From assembly GCA_030615425.1 (NCBI GenBank), contig JAUWZG010000029.1:1-13011 (forward strand): a stretch of DNA of 13,011 bases, read 5' to 3'. Positions 7,632 through 13,011 of this stretch are shown here, piece after piece (position 1 is the stretch's first letter; every line of letters begins with the position of its first letter). The notes under the pieces are model-generated. The model did not search any database and had not been told where the DNA came from. It was given only the letters and a program-made list of their open reading frames with translations. The DNA is from Dehalococcoidia bacterium. GTDB taxonomy: Bacteria; Chloroflexota; Dehalococcoidia; Dehalococcoidales; BS750m-G39. The position numbers and the translations under genes were made by a program.

Positions 7632-8525
7632 CTAACGCTCAATCTGCACAAGCTGATAGCGCAGCTTGCCCACCGGTGCTGTTATCTCCACTATCTCTCC
7701 CTGGGCTCGACCGATAATGGCTTTACCTATGGGCGAATTGCTGGAAATCTTGCCCTTGGTCGGGTCTACCTCCCTGGGACCGACTATCGTATAGCGCAGT
7801 TCCTCGCCTGAAACCTGGTCACGCAGGACAATGCTATCACCCATACTTACCTTAGGTGCAACCCTTTGTGTTTCACCAATTATAGTTGCTGATTTCAGAG
7901 CCTCTTCCAGCTCTCTAATCCGCCCCTCCAGGTGTCCCCTTTCCTCCCTGGCTGCCTCCAGGGGCGCATTTTCACGGAAGTCCTTATCTGCTGCCGCCCG
8001 TTGCATCTCATCGATAGCCTGAGGCCGCCGGCTCTTAAGGTCGGCGAGCTCAGCTTTCAGCTCAGCATATCCTTGCTGAGTTAAAGAGGTAGCCGGTGGC
8101 AAATTCTGTTTTGCTGAGGAGGGTATTCTAGCTTTCGCCTTCTTGGGCTTGAGGTGAGCAGCCAGGTTGGTCTTGCTCCAGCCTTGCTTCTTGGCATAGA
8201 CCAAAAAGGCTCGTATTAGCTCAAGATTGGTTGCATAGTTGGCCTGTGATAGTGATAGTTGCTCGGCATAGTTAGCTACCTCGTGAGCGGTGAGTCCAGC
8301 GAAGAGGTGCTCCCAACCGTACCAGCGAACAAATCCATATACTGCCTGCTGGCTTATTTTCCCTTCCTTGGGTGGTAGGCTGGCCAGAAAACTACTGGCA
8401 GCTTCACCTAGGCTTGGGTTCTGGCTGCTACTATTCATCGCTGAAAGGTTATCACCTTTCAGCGCTTGGTGTAAAGTATCAGCCTCAGATGAAGCTCGGG
8501 GCATTGCATCATGCAATTTCACCAT
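7632..8525 (-). CDS. GreA-like transcription elongation factor fused to an integrase-type SAM-like N-terminal domain
   Basis: This is a 297-residue protein. Residues about 147-297 form a complete GreA: an N-terminal coiled coil (LTQQGYAELKAELADLKSR onward) and an FKBP-like C-terminal domain with VGPREVDPTKGKISSNSPIGKA. The acidic tip DFREN keeps Asp182 and Glu185, equivalent to the GreA residues that stimulate RNA cleavage by stalled polymerase. Residues about 39-126 look like the SAM-like core-binding domain of tyrosine recombinases (FVRWYG, LTAHEVANYAEQL, IRAFLVYAKKQGW), but no recombinase catalytic domain is present. A basic linker (KPKKAKAR) joins the two. The ATG directly follows the M50 stop (TAG-ATG), so translation is probably coupled. 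An internal Met30 sits immediately after a strong hairpin and could be a second start. Whether this replaces or supplements a normal GreA is unknown. Confidence 0.85.
   Translation of the reverse strand: MVKLHDAMPRASSEADTLHQALKGDNLSAMNSSSQNPSLGEAASSFLASLPPKEGKISQQAVYGFVRWYGWEHLFAGLTAHEVANYAEQLSLSQANYATNLELIRAFLVYAKKQGWSKTNLAAHLKPKKAKARIPSSAKQNLPPATSLTQQGYAELKAELADLKSRRPQAIDEMQRAAADKDFRENAPLEAAREERGHLEGRIRELEEALKSATIIGETQRVAPKVSMGDSIVLRDQVSGEELRYTIVGPREVDPTKGKISSNSPIGKAIIGRAQGEIVEITAPVGKLRYQLVQIER
8439..8464 (-). repeat. Perfect 11-bp hairpin abutting the internal ATG (Met30) of the GreA-like gene
   Basis: CGCTGAAAGGT at 8439-8449 is the exact reverse complement of ACCTTTCAGCG at 8454-8464, leaving a four-base loop. 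In the mRNA, AAAGGTGA, which could serve as a ribosome binding site, lies within the stem. The ATG of Met30 (8438-8436) follows the stem with no gap. There is no T-run, so it is not a standard terminator. It could hide or pause initiation at Met30 until upstream translation opens it. Chance occurrence within coding sequence is possible but unlikely for an uninterrupted 11-bp stem. Confidence 0.6.
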
Positions 8526-9647
8526 CTACATCCCCAGCTCGGAGCGGGCGCGGAGAAACCTTATCAGGTTATCACGGGAAATCAGCCCGATAATCCTGCC
8601 CTCACTTACCACCGGCATCTGGTTTATCTCATTCTCGTCCATCTCTTCCACTATGCTCAGGGCATCCTGTTCAGGACGGGCTGCCTTTAGCTGGTCAAGG
8701 GGGAGCATTATCTTCTTTACTTGAGTCATGTCCCAGCTTGACTGGGGAACGGACTTAATATTATGCAGGCTCAAAATCCCTTTAACCCCGCCTTCACTGG
8801 TTACTATGAAGAAGCTATGCCCCCTGGGCAAGACATACCCCTTAACCAGTTCGCCTATGGTAACGTTTGATGGAACTTCCATGTAGTCGGAGGTCATTAC
8901 CTGTGAGGCGGTGAGCCCACGGAGGGCTTGGCGCCATTGAGTCTGGCGATAGCTGGCTGAGGCGGCATTTTGCAGGAACCAGCCGATAAAGGCTATCCAT
9001 AGACCGGCTAACCACTCCTGGAGGAGGAACATCATCAAAATTCCACCCAGAATAAAGCTATAGGCTACGCCTTGCCCAACTCGGGTGGCAATTCGGGTCG
9101 AACGCTGGTAGTTGCCGCTAAAACGCCACAGTAAGGAGCGGAAGACGCGCCCACCGTCCAGTGGGAAGCCTGGAATCAGGTTGAACGCAGCTAGAATCAC
9201 ATTTATCTGAGCCAGATAAAAGGCCATAGCCGACAGCGGTTCAATTACGTCTTGGGTTAAGAACCAGACCAGGGCAAACACCCCGCCAATTGCCAGACTG
9301 CAGGCGGGACCAGCGGCAGCCATTTTGAATTCAGCGCTGGCTTTGGTTGCTTCCCTGGTCATCTGAGCCATGCCTCCAAAGATAAACAGGGTTATACTTT
9401 TTATCGGGATGCCGTTGGCTCTGCCCACCAGGCTGTGGGCTAGCTCATGGGCTAATACCGAGGCGAAGAATAGCAGGCTGGTAGTTATGCCAATAGCCCA
9501 GTAAAGAAACTGGCTCCAGCCTGGATAGAAAGCAGGGAAGACCTGCCACGAAAGCGAGAAGGTTATTAAGAAGAATATTATGAACCAGGTATAGTGCAGC
9601 CGGAACTGGATGCCAAAGATTTTGCCCAGATTAAAACCACTACCCAT
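8526..9647 (-). CDS. Site-2 protease family (M50) membrane zinc protease with C-terminal CBS pair
   Basis: This is an intramembrane metalloprotease of the group that cuts membrane-bound regulators within the bilayer. The 373-residue product has about five or six hydrophobic segments. The zinc site is complete: HELAH at 67-71 (His67, His71 and catalytic Glu68) and Asp164 in NLIPGFPLDGGR. AAAGPACSL at 110-118 is the usual conserved loop. A pair of CBS domains from about residue 247 (VMTSDYMEV and KIMLPLDQL begin the two halves) suggests control by an adenosine-containing ligand, as in other CBS proteins; the ligand is unknown. The ATG is 2 bases after the thi4 stop, which suggests termination-reinitiation and co-transcription with the thiamine genes. 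The substrate is unknown. Confidence 0.93.
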   Translation of the reverse strand: MGSGFNLGKIFGIQFRLHYTWFIIFFLITFSLSWQVFPAFYPGWSQFLYWAIGITTSLLFFASVLAHELAHSLVGRANGIPIKSITLFIFGGMAQMTREATKASAEFKMAAAGPACSLAIGGVFALVWFLTQDVIEPLSAMAFYLAQINVILAAFNLIPGFPLDGGRVFRSLLWRFSGNYQRSTRIATRVGQGVAYSFILGGILMMFLLQEWLAGLWIAFIGWFLQNAASASYRQTQWRQALRGLTASQVMTSDYMEVPSNVTIGELVKGYVLPRGHSFFIVTSEGGVKGILSLHNIKSVPQSSWDMTQVKKIMLPLDQLKAARPEQDALSIVEEMDENEINQMPVVSEGRIIGLISRDNLIRFLRARSELGM

Positions 9648-9649
9648 TT

Positions 9650-10435
9650 CTATCGCTTTTGCACAATTTCTATGGCGACCTCAGCCGCTCGTTTTCCGGA
9701 GAGAAGCATACCGCCGAAGGTAGGCCCCATGCGGGGTAGCCCGAAAACACTGGCTACCGCCATGCCAGTGACAATTAGTCCGGGATAGACCTCACTGGTG
9801 CGCTCGACCACCGCCTCCTCCGATTTGTCAATCCACAACGCCCCTTCTCCCACCATCTTGAGCATACCCCGCTGCACCAGTTTCTTAGCCACACTGGCAT
9901 CATGACCGGTGGCATCAATCACCACCTTTGTTTCCAGAGGTATTGGGTCTAAGGCTGAAACCTCGTTGGGGAGATGGATAATGGGGCTCCAGTTAACCAC
10001 TACCCCGGCTACCCGGTTATCGTCACGAACTACGATGTCTTCGACCATGGTCAGGCTAAAGACCTTAACCCCCACGTCGCAGGCGGCAGCAATGAGCTTG
10101 GAGCAGGCGTGGGGGGCATCAGCCACATATAGACCTTGGCTAGCCGGGGAGTAGGGCACCCCCAGCTCGTCAAGCAGTTCTTGGGCTGGTGCCCTGAGGG
10201 TAACCTTGTTCATAAAATAGCCACCGATCCAGAAGCCGCCCCCCAGATAGTTATTCCGCTCTATAATCAAAGTTTTGAGCCTAGCCTTAGCCAGTTCTCT
10301 TCCCGCCACCAGCCCACTGGGACCAGCGCCAACAATAATGACATCGCTCTCAACATACTCCTCGACCTGGTGGAGGAAGCTGCTGACAATAGCCTTGGTC
10401 ACTTCCCTTTCTCTAACCGGGTGAAATAGTGGCAT
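9650..10435 (-). CDS. thi4: Thiazole synthase Thi4 family, non-Cys (Ala) type
   Basis: Thi4 makes the thiazole phosphate half of thiamine from NAD and glycine. In yeast the sulfur comes from the enzyme's own Cys205; enzymes of methanogens have His there and use free sulfide. The 261-residue product has the NAD-binding GAGPSG at 36-41, Glu59 and GGG at 65-67, the DATGHDAS block and RMGPTFGGMLLSG near the end. Aligning from the shared VxNW to the DP pair places Ser160-Ala161 at the yeast Cys204-Cys205 positions, so the sulfur-donor cysteine is absent and sulfide use is inferred. The start at 10435 is favoured by AAAAGGAGGA ending 5 bases before the ATG; the open frame extends 31 codons further upstream, into thiC. 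It lies 17 bases after thiC, under the same riboswitch. Confidence 0.94.
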   Translation of the reverse strand: MPLFHPVREREVTKAIVSSFLHQVEEYVESDVIIVGAGPSGLVAGRELAKARLKTLIIERNNYLGGGFWIGGYFMNKVTLRAPAQELLDELGVPYSPASQGLYVADAPHACSKLIAAACDVGVKVFSLTMVEDIVVRDDNRVAGVVVNWSPIIHLPNEVSALDPIPLETKVVIDATGHDASVAKKLVQRGMLKMVGEGALWIDKSEEAVVERTSEVYPGLIVTGMAVASVFGLPRMGPTFGGMLLSGKRAAEVAIEIVQKR

Positions 10436-10452
10436 TTTACTCCTCCTTTTAG

Positions 10453-11748
10453 CTAGCACTTGGTTGCCGAGATACCCAAGTACTTTTCCACCAACTCCAT
10501 GGCGCAGAACTTCCCGCACATACTGCAAGCCTTGCCCGTGGAGGCGTGCTTGCTATGAACCTGGCGAGCTAGCTCAGGGTCTAAGGAAAGCTTGGCTTGC
10601 TCCTCCCAGTCCAGCTTCTTCCTTGCCACTGCCATCTTCCTGTCCCACTCTGAGGCGCCCTTTATTCCTTTAACGATATCGGCGGCATGGGCGGCAATGC
10701 GCGAGGCAATAACCCCCTGCCTTACATCCTTGGGGTCGGGCAGGGAGAGGTGCTCGGCCGGGGTTACATAGCACAGGAAATCAGTACCGGCAGCGCCGGC
10801 AATAGCCCCGCCGATGGCTCCGGTGATATGGTCGTAGCCGGCAGCGACATCGGTTACCAGCGGGCCTAAGACATAGAATGGTGCTCCTTTGCAGATAGCC
10901 TTCTCCAGTTGAACGTTAGCCTCAATCTGATTTAGGGGCAGGTGCCCCGGACCCTCAACCATCGCCTGGACACCGGTTGCCCTAGCCCGATTTACCAGCT
11001 CACCAATAACCAGCAGTTCCTCAACCTGAGCCTGGTCGGTGGCATCAGCCAAGCAACCGGGACGCATGCCGTCACCAAGGCTGAGGGTGACATCAAACTC
11101 TCTGGCTATATCCAGTAGGCGGTCGTAGTATTCATAAAGGGGATTTTGGCACGCGTTATGGAGCATCCAACCGATGAGAAAAGCTCCGCCCCGGGATACC
11201 ACATCAGCCACCCTTCCCTGCTCTCTGAGCCGGTCAACGGCTGACTGGGTGACACCACAGTGCACGGTTAGGAAATCAATGCCATCGCGGGCATGCTCTT
11301 CTATGGTAGAAAACAGGTCGTCAACAGTCATTTTGATTATAGCTCCGTGTTTGGCTATGGCTTCAATCCCTGCCTGGTAGATGGGCACCGTTCCTATCGG
11401 CACGGAACTTGAGGCAATAATAGCCCGCCGAATGGCTGATATATCGCCGCCGGTGGATAAGTCCATAACGGTGTCGGTGCCGCAGATGGTAGCCACCCGC
11501 AGCTTTTCCAGCTCGGTATCTATATCGCCAAAGTCGGAGGAGGTTCCAATATTGGCGTTGACCTTGGTCCTGAGCCCCTGACCAATGCCGCAAGGAACGA
11601 GGTTGGTATGGTTAGTATTAGCTGGGATGACTATTATCCCATCAGCCACACCCTGGCGAATAAACTCCGCCTCTACCCCCTCGTTTTCTGCCACCAGGCT
11701 CATCTGTGATGAAATAGTTCCTTTTCTTGCCAGTTCCAGTTGAGTCAT
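10453..11748 (-). CDS. thiC: Phosphomethylpyrimidine synthase ThiC
   Basis: ThiC is a radical-SAM iron-sulfur enzyme that rearranges aminoimidazole ribotide into hydroxymethylpyrimidine phosphate, the other half of thiamine. The 431-residue product is the short form, without the N-terminal extension of the enterobacterial and plant enzymes. Family blocks are clear: [56 protein letters not shown] and [10 protein letters not shown]. The C-terminal cluster motif reads CSMCGKFC (408-415), that is CX2CX3C, one residue shorter between the last two cysteines than the CX2CX4C usually quoted. The start at 11748 was chosen because GGAGG (11759-11755) lies 6 bases upstream. The open frame continues upstream only because it runs through the riboswitch. 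Confidence 0.96.
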   Translation of the reverse strand: MTQLELARKGTISSQMSLVAENEGVEAEFIRQGVADGIIVIPANTNHTNLVPCGIGQGLRTKVNANIGTSSDFGDIDTELEKLRVATICGTDTVMDLSTGGDISAIRRAIIASSSVPIGTVPIYQAGIEAIAKHGAIIKMTVDDLFSTIEEHARDGIDFLTVHCGVTQSAVDRLREQGRVADVVSRGGAFLIGWMLHNACQNPLYEYYDRLLDIAREFDVTLSLGDGMRPGCLADATDQAQVEELLVIGELVNRARATGVQAMVEGPGHLPLNQIEANVQLEKAICKGAPFYVLGPLVTDVAAGYDHITGAIGGAIAGAAGTDFLCYVTPAEHLSLPDPKDVRQGVIASRIAAHAADIVKGIKGASEWDRKMAVARKKLDWEEQAKLSLDPELARQVHSKHASTGKACSMCGKFCAMELVEKYLGISATKC

Positions 11749-11759
11749 AGCTTGCCTCC

Positions 11760-11806
11760 AAAAATTAAGACCAAGGGCTTCGGCAGTTATACTAAACCCT
11801 TGGTCT
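11760..11806 (-). terminator. Riboswitch-controlled intrinsic terminator before thiC
   Basis: On the minus strand AGACCAAGGG (11806-11797) pairs with CCCTTGGTCT (11777-11768). Three further pairs, one of them G-T, extend the stem inward, and TAATTTTT follows. The stem's 5' arm CCAAGGGTT (11803-11795) is also exactly complementary to AACCCTTGG (11859-11851) inside the aptamer, giving a mutually exclusive antiterminator. The T-run ends directly at the thiC ribosome binding site. Confidence 0.88.
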
Positions 11807-11814
11807 GAATCACT

Positions 11815-11898
11815 GCTGCTTCCCTCCGCTCGCATTATCGAGATCAGGTTCCAAGGGTTGGCGCCAAACCGCCTCTCAGCCTTTTGAGCACCCCTAGC
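11815..11898 (-). promoter_or_regulatory. TPP riboswitch aptamer (THI element) upstream of thiC
   Basis: Conserved blocks of the TPP aptamer appear in order on the minus strand: GGGGTGCTC (11894-11886), GCTGAGA (11880-11874), ACCCTTGGAACCTGATC (11858-11842), and GATAATGCGAGCGGAGGGAA (11839-11820). A short closing helix GCT/AGC (11898-11896 with 11820-11818) is present. Binding of thiamine pyrophosphate should hold the AACCCTTGG strand within the aptamer and let the downstream terminator form, so excess TPP would shut off thiC, thi4 and the genes after them. Confidence 0.96.
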
Positions 11899-11925
11899 TT
11901 TTATATTTAATTTAGCTCTAATATA

Positions 11926-11954
11926 AATATAACATAAGCCGGGCTAAAATGCAA
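11926..11954 (-). promoter_or_regulatory. Promoter of the thiC riboswitch operon
   Basis: On the minus strand TTGCAT (11954-11949), a 17-base spacer and TATATT (11931-11926), preceded by TGT, form a promoter with an extended -10. The predicted start of transcription near 11919 is about 20 bases before the aptamer, as expected for a riboswitch leader. Confidence 0.6.
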
Positions 11955-11978
11955 AAGTGCTTTGTAATTTATCTACCT

Positions 11979-12063
11979 CACCCCCTTAATCCCCCTCTCC
12001 TTTGAAGGAGAGGGGGAAGAATATTAAAAAGAGGGACGAAGCCCCTCTTAAACTCCTCAGGGG
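11979..12063 (+). repeat. Intergenic repeat, copy 2, with two hairpins
   Basis: CCCCCTCTCCT (11991-12001) and AGGAGAGGGGG (12006-12016) form a perfect 11-bp hairpin with a TTGA loop. A second stem pairs AAGAGGG (12029-12035) with CCCTCTT (12043-12049). The blocks TTGAAGGAGAG, TTAAAAAGAGGG and CGAAGCCCCT match copy 1 at 29-90 read on the other strand. It lies between the divergent thiC and rsmG promoters, so it is not a terminator for either gene; a dispersed palindromic element is the simplest reading. No gene is seen in 11955-12102. Confidence 0.6.
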
Positions 12064-12087
12064 ATGGGGTTGATAAGCAATTTCGGT

Positions 12088-12093
12088 TATAAT
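12088..12093 (+). promoter_or_regulatory. -10 element of rsmG
   Basis: A consensus TATAAT sits 9 bases before the ATG at 12103, and no convincing -35 lies 16-18 bases upstream (TTGATA at 12070 is only 12 bases away). With no ribosome binding site before either candidate ATG, a leaderless or nearly leaderless transcript is the likely reading. Confidence 0.4.
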
Positions 12094-12102
12094 AATAGCC
12101 GG

Positions 12103-12828
12103 ATGACCATTATGGAAAGGTTTTCTCTCGGGGCTAAAAAGTTAGGGCTGGAGCTTGAGCCAAACCAGCTTGAGCAGTTTGATACCTACTATCAGGAGCT
12201 GGTGGACTGGAATAAGCGAATAAACCTCACCGCCATAACCGACTATGAGGGGGTGCAGATAAAGCACTTCCTCGATTCTCTCACCGTAACTCTAGCCTGG
12301 CAGCAAGCCATAAGTAATACAAACTTCCGCCTTATTGATGTCGGCACCGGTGCCGGCATACCGGGAATCCCGCTTAAAATTGCTTTCCCCGATATAAAAC
12401 TGGTATTGCTTGAGGCAACAGCTAAGAAAGCCGCCTTCCTGCACTATATTAAACAAAAACTGGGGCTGGATGATGTTGAAATTTTAGTCGGTCGGGCTGA
12501 GGATGTTGCCCATGAGGCTCAATATCGTGAGAGGTTTGAGCTGGTGCTTTCCCGGGCGGTTGCCCCTCTCCCCACTCTGGTGGAGTTAACCTTACCCTTT
12601 TGTGCCCTTGGTGGCAGCTTTATCGCCCAGAAAAAGGGAGATACTAGCGAGGAGATAAGTCGGGCGACTAAGGCAATAGACCTCCTTGGTGGCAACCTGC
12701 GTGAAGTAAAAAGGATTGAACTGGAGGAGTTTGCCGATGAGCGCTGGTTAGTGGTAATTGATAAGGTATCGCCAACACCAGCGCAGTATCCCCGCCGCCC
12801 CGGGATACCGGCAAAAAGACCGCTCTAG
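12103..12828 (+). CDS. rsmG: 16S rRNA (guanine-N7)-methyltransferase RsmG (GidB)
   Basis: RsmG methylates N7 of the guanosine in the 530 loop of 16S rRNA (G527 in E. coli) using SAM. From the chosen start the protein has 241 residues, a normal length. WNKRINLTAI at 36-45 and KHFLDS at 54-59 are family blocks, DVGTGAGIPG at 79-88 is SAM motif I, and LSRAVAPL and the ending YPRRPGIPAKRPL are typical. The frame is open from an ATG at 12064, but those 13 extra codons lie in the repeat and across the TATAAT box and match nothing in the family, so ATG 12103 is preferred; ATG 12112 is also possible. Loss of this enzyme causes low-level streptomycin resistance in other bacteria. Confidence 0.93.
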   Translation: MTIMERFSLGAKKLGLELEPNQLEQFDTYYQELVDWNKRINLTAITDYEGVQIKHFLDSLTVTLAWQQAISNTNFRLIDVGTGAGIPGIPLKIAFPDIKLVLLEATAKKAAFLHYIKQKLGLDDVEILVGRAEDVAHEAQYRERFELVLSRAVAPLPTLVELTLPFCALGGSFIAQKKGDTSEEISRATKAIDLLGGNLREVKRIELEEFADERWLVVIDKVSPTPAQYPRRPGIPAKRPL

Positions 12829-12829
12829 A

Positions 12830-12858
12830 TTGCTAAATAAGCCAAACAATAGTAAAAT
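12830..12858 (+). promoter_or_regulatory. Promoter of pdxS
   Basis: TTGCTA (12830-12835), a 17-base spacer and TAAAAT (12853-12858) lie in the 75-base gap after rsmG. The predicted start of transcription is near 12865, giving a leader of about 40 bases that contains the pdxS ribosome binding site. Confidence 0.5.
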
Positions 12859-12903
12859 ACAGTTATGAAAAGTCGTGGCTTGAGACGAAGTAGGGAGAGT
12901 AAT

Positions 12904-13011
12904 ATGGAAACCGGCACATGGAAGGTTAAGACCGGGCTAGCTCAGATGTTAAAGGGTGGGGTGATTATGGATGTGGTCAACGCCGAGCACGCCAAGATTG
13001 CTCAGGAGGCG
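12904..13011 (+). CDS. pdxS: Pyridoxal 5'-phosphate synthase lyase subunit PdxS, 5' end only
   Basis: The first 36 codons of PdxS (Pdx1) are present; the gene runs off the window. PdxS joins ribose 5-phosphate, glyceraldehyde 3-phosphate and ammonia from the PdxT glutaminase to form pyridoxal phosphate without deoxyxylulose phosphate. The visible [20 protein letters not shown] segment, with the Asp of the MDV block, is the family's conserved start of the barrel. The ATG at 12904 follows GGGAGAG (12893-12899) at good spacing. An in-frame ATG at 12865 exists but sits about at the predicted transcription start and lacks a ribosome binding site. A pdxT gene would be expected just downstream. Confidence 0.92.
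   Translation, partial: METGTWKVKTGLAQMLKGGVIMDVVNAEHAKIAQEA

Noticed and set aside
7632..8525. A tyrosine recombinase or integron-like integrase, suggested by the N-terminal domain
   Set aside because: Only the core-binding-like domain is present; the rest is a complete GreA, and no Arg-His-Arg-Tyr catalytic domain follows. No attachment sites or other mobile genes are seen.
10436..10528. 31-codon N-terminal extension of thi4
   Set aside because: It overlaps the thiC 3' end and lacks family similarity; the ATG at 10435 has an almost perfect Shine-Dalgarno sequence.
11749..11835. 29-codon N-terminal extension of thiC
   Set aside because: It runs through the TPP aptamer 3' end and the terminator. 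The ATG at 11748 has a proper ribosome binding site and matches the family start.
11991..12016. Hairpin as a transcription terminator
   Set aside because: It lies upstream of both divergent genes and lacks a T-run on either strand, so no gene ends into it.

Overview
The window looks like a chromosomal segment of an anaerobic bacterium, most likely a Chloroflexota member of the Dehalococcoidia type. This is an inference from gene content and protein style: dprA-topA, a Thi4-type thiazole synthase beside ThiC, rsmG and a PdxS gene. No database search was possible. No phage, plasmid, transposase or CRISPR is visible. Two related intergenic repeats lie near the two ends.

Layout, left to right. 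(1) Minus strand: dprA-topA (3353 to 134) form a two-gene operon with a 4-base gap and their own promoter. Downstream of topA lies a small intergenic repeat. (2) Minus strand: two tandem tRNA-Ser genes (CGA, then GGA) are followed by an MFS exporter gene with a problematic start. (3) Plus strand: a secreted alpha/beta-hydrolase-like protein (5012-6460) is read from a promoter placed back to back with the tRNA promoter. (4) Minus strand, 11954 to 6476: a TPP-riboswitch-controlled run of thiC, thi4, an intact site-2 protease (M50) with CBS domains, a GreA-like protein with an extra N-terminal domain, and a second M50/CBS paralogue that has lost both zinc-binding histidines. (5) A divergent intergenic region holds the thiC promoter and riboswitch and a second copy of the repeat. 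(6) Plus strand: rsmG, then the first 36 codons of pdxS, which runs off the window.

How the genes fit together. ThiC and Thi4 make the pyrimidine and thiazole halves of thiamine, and the leader carries a TPP aptamer, a terminator and a visible antiterminator pairing, so product feedback is well supported. The three following genes are tightly packed: M50 starts 2 bases after the thi4 stop, and the GreA-like ORF starts directly after the M50 stop. They should therefore share the riboswitch transcript unless internal promoters exist. Why a membrane protease, a GreA-like transcription factor and a catalytically dead protease paralogue travel together is not explained by known thiamine biology. 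This protease / GreA-fusion / pseudoprotease cluster is the best candidate in the window for an undescribed system.
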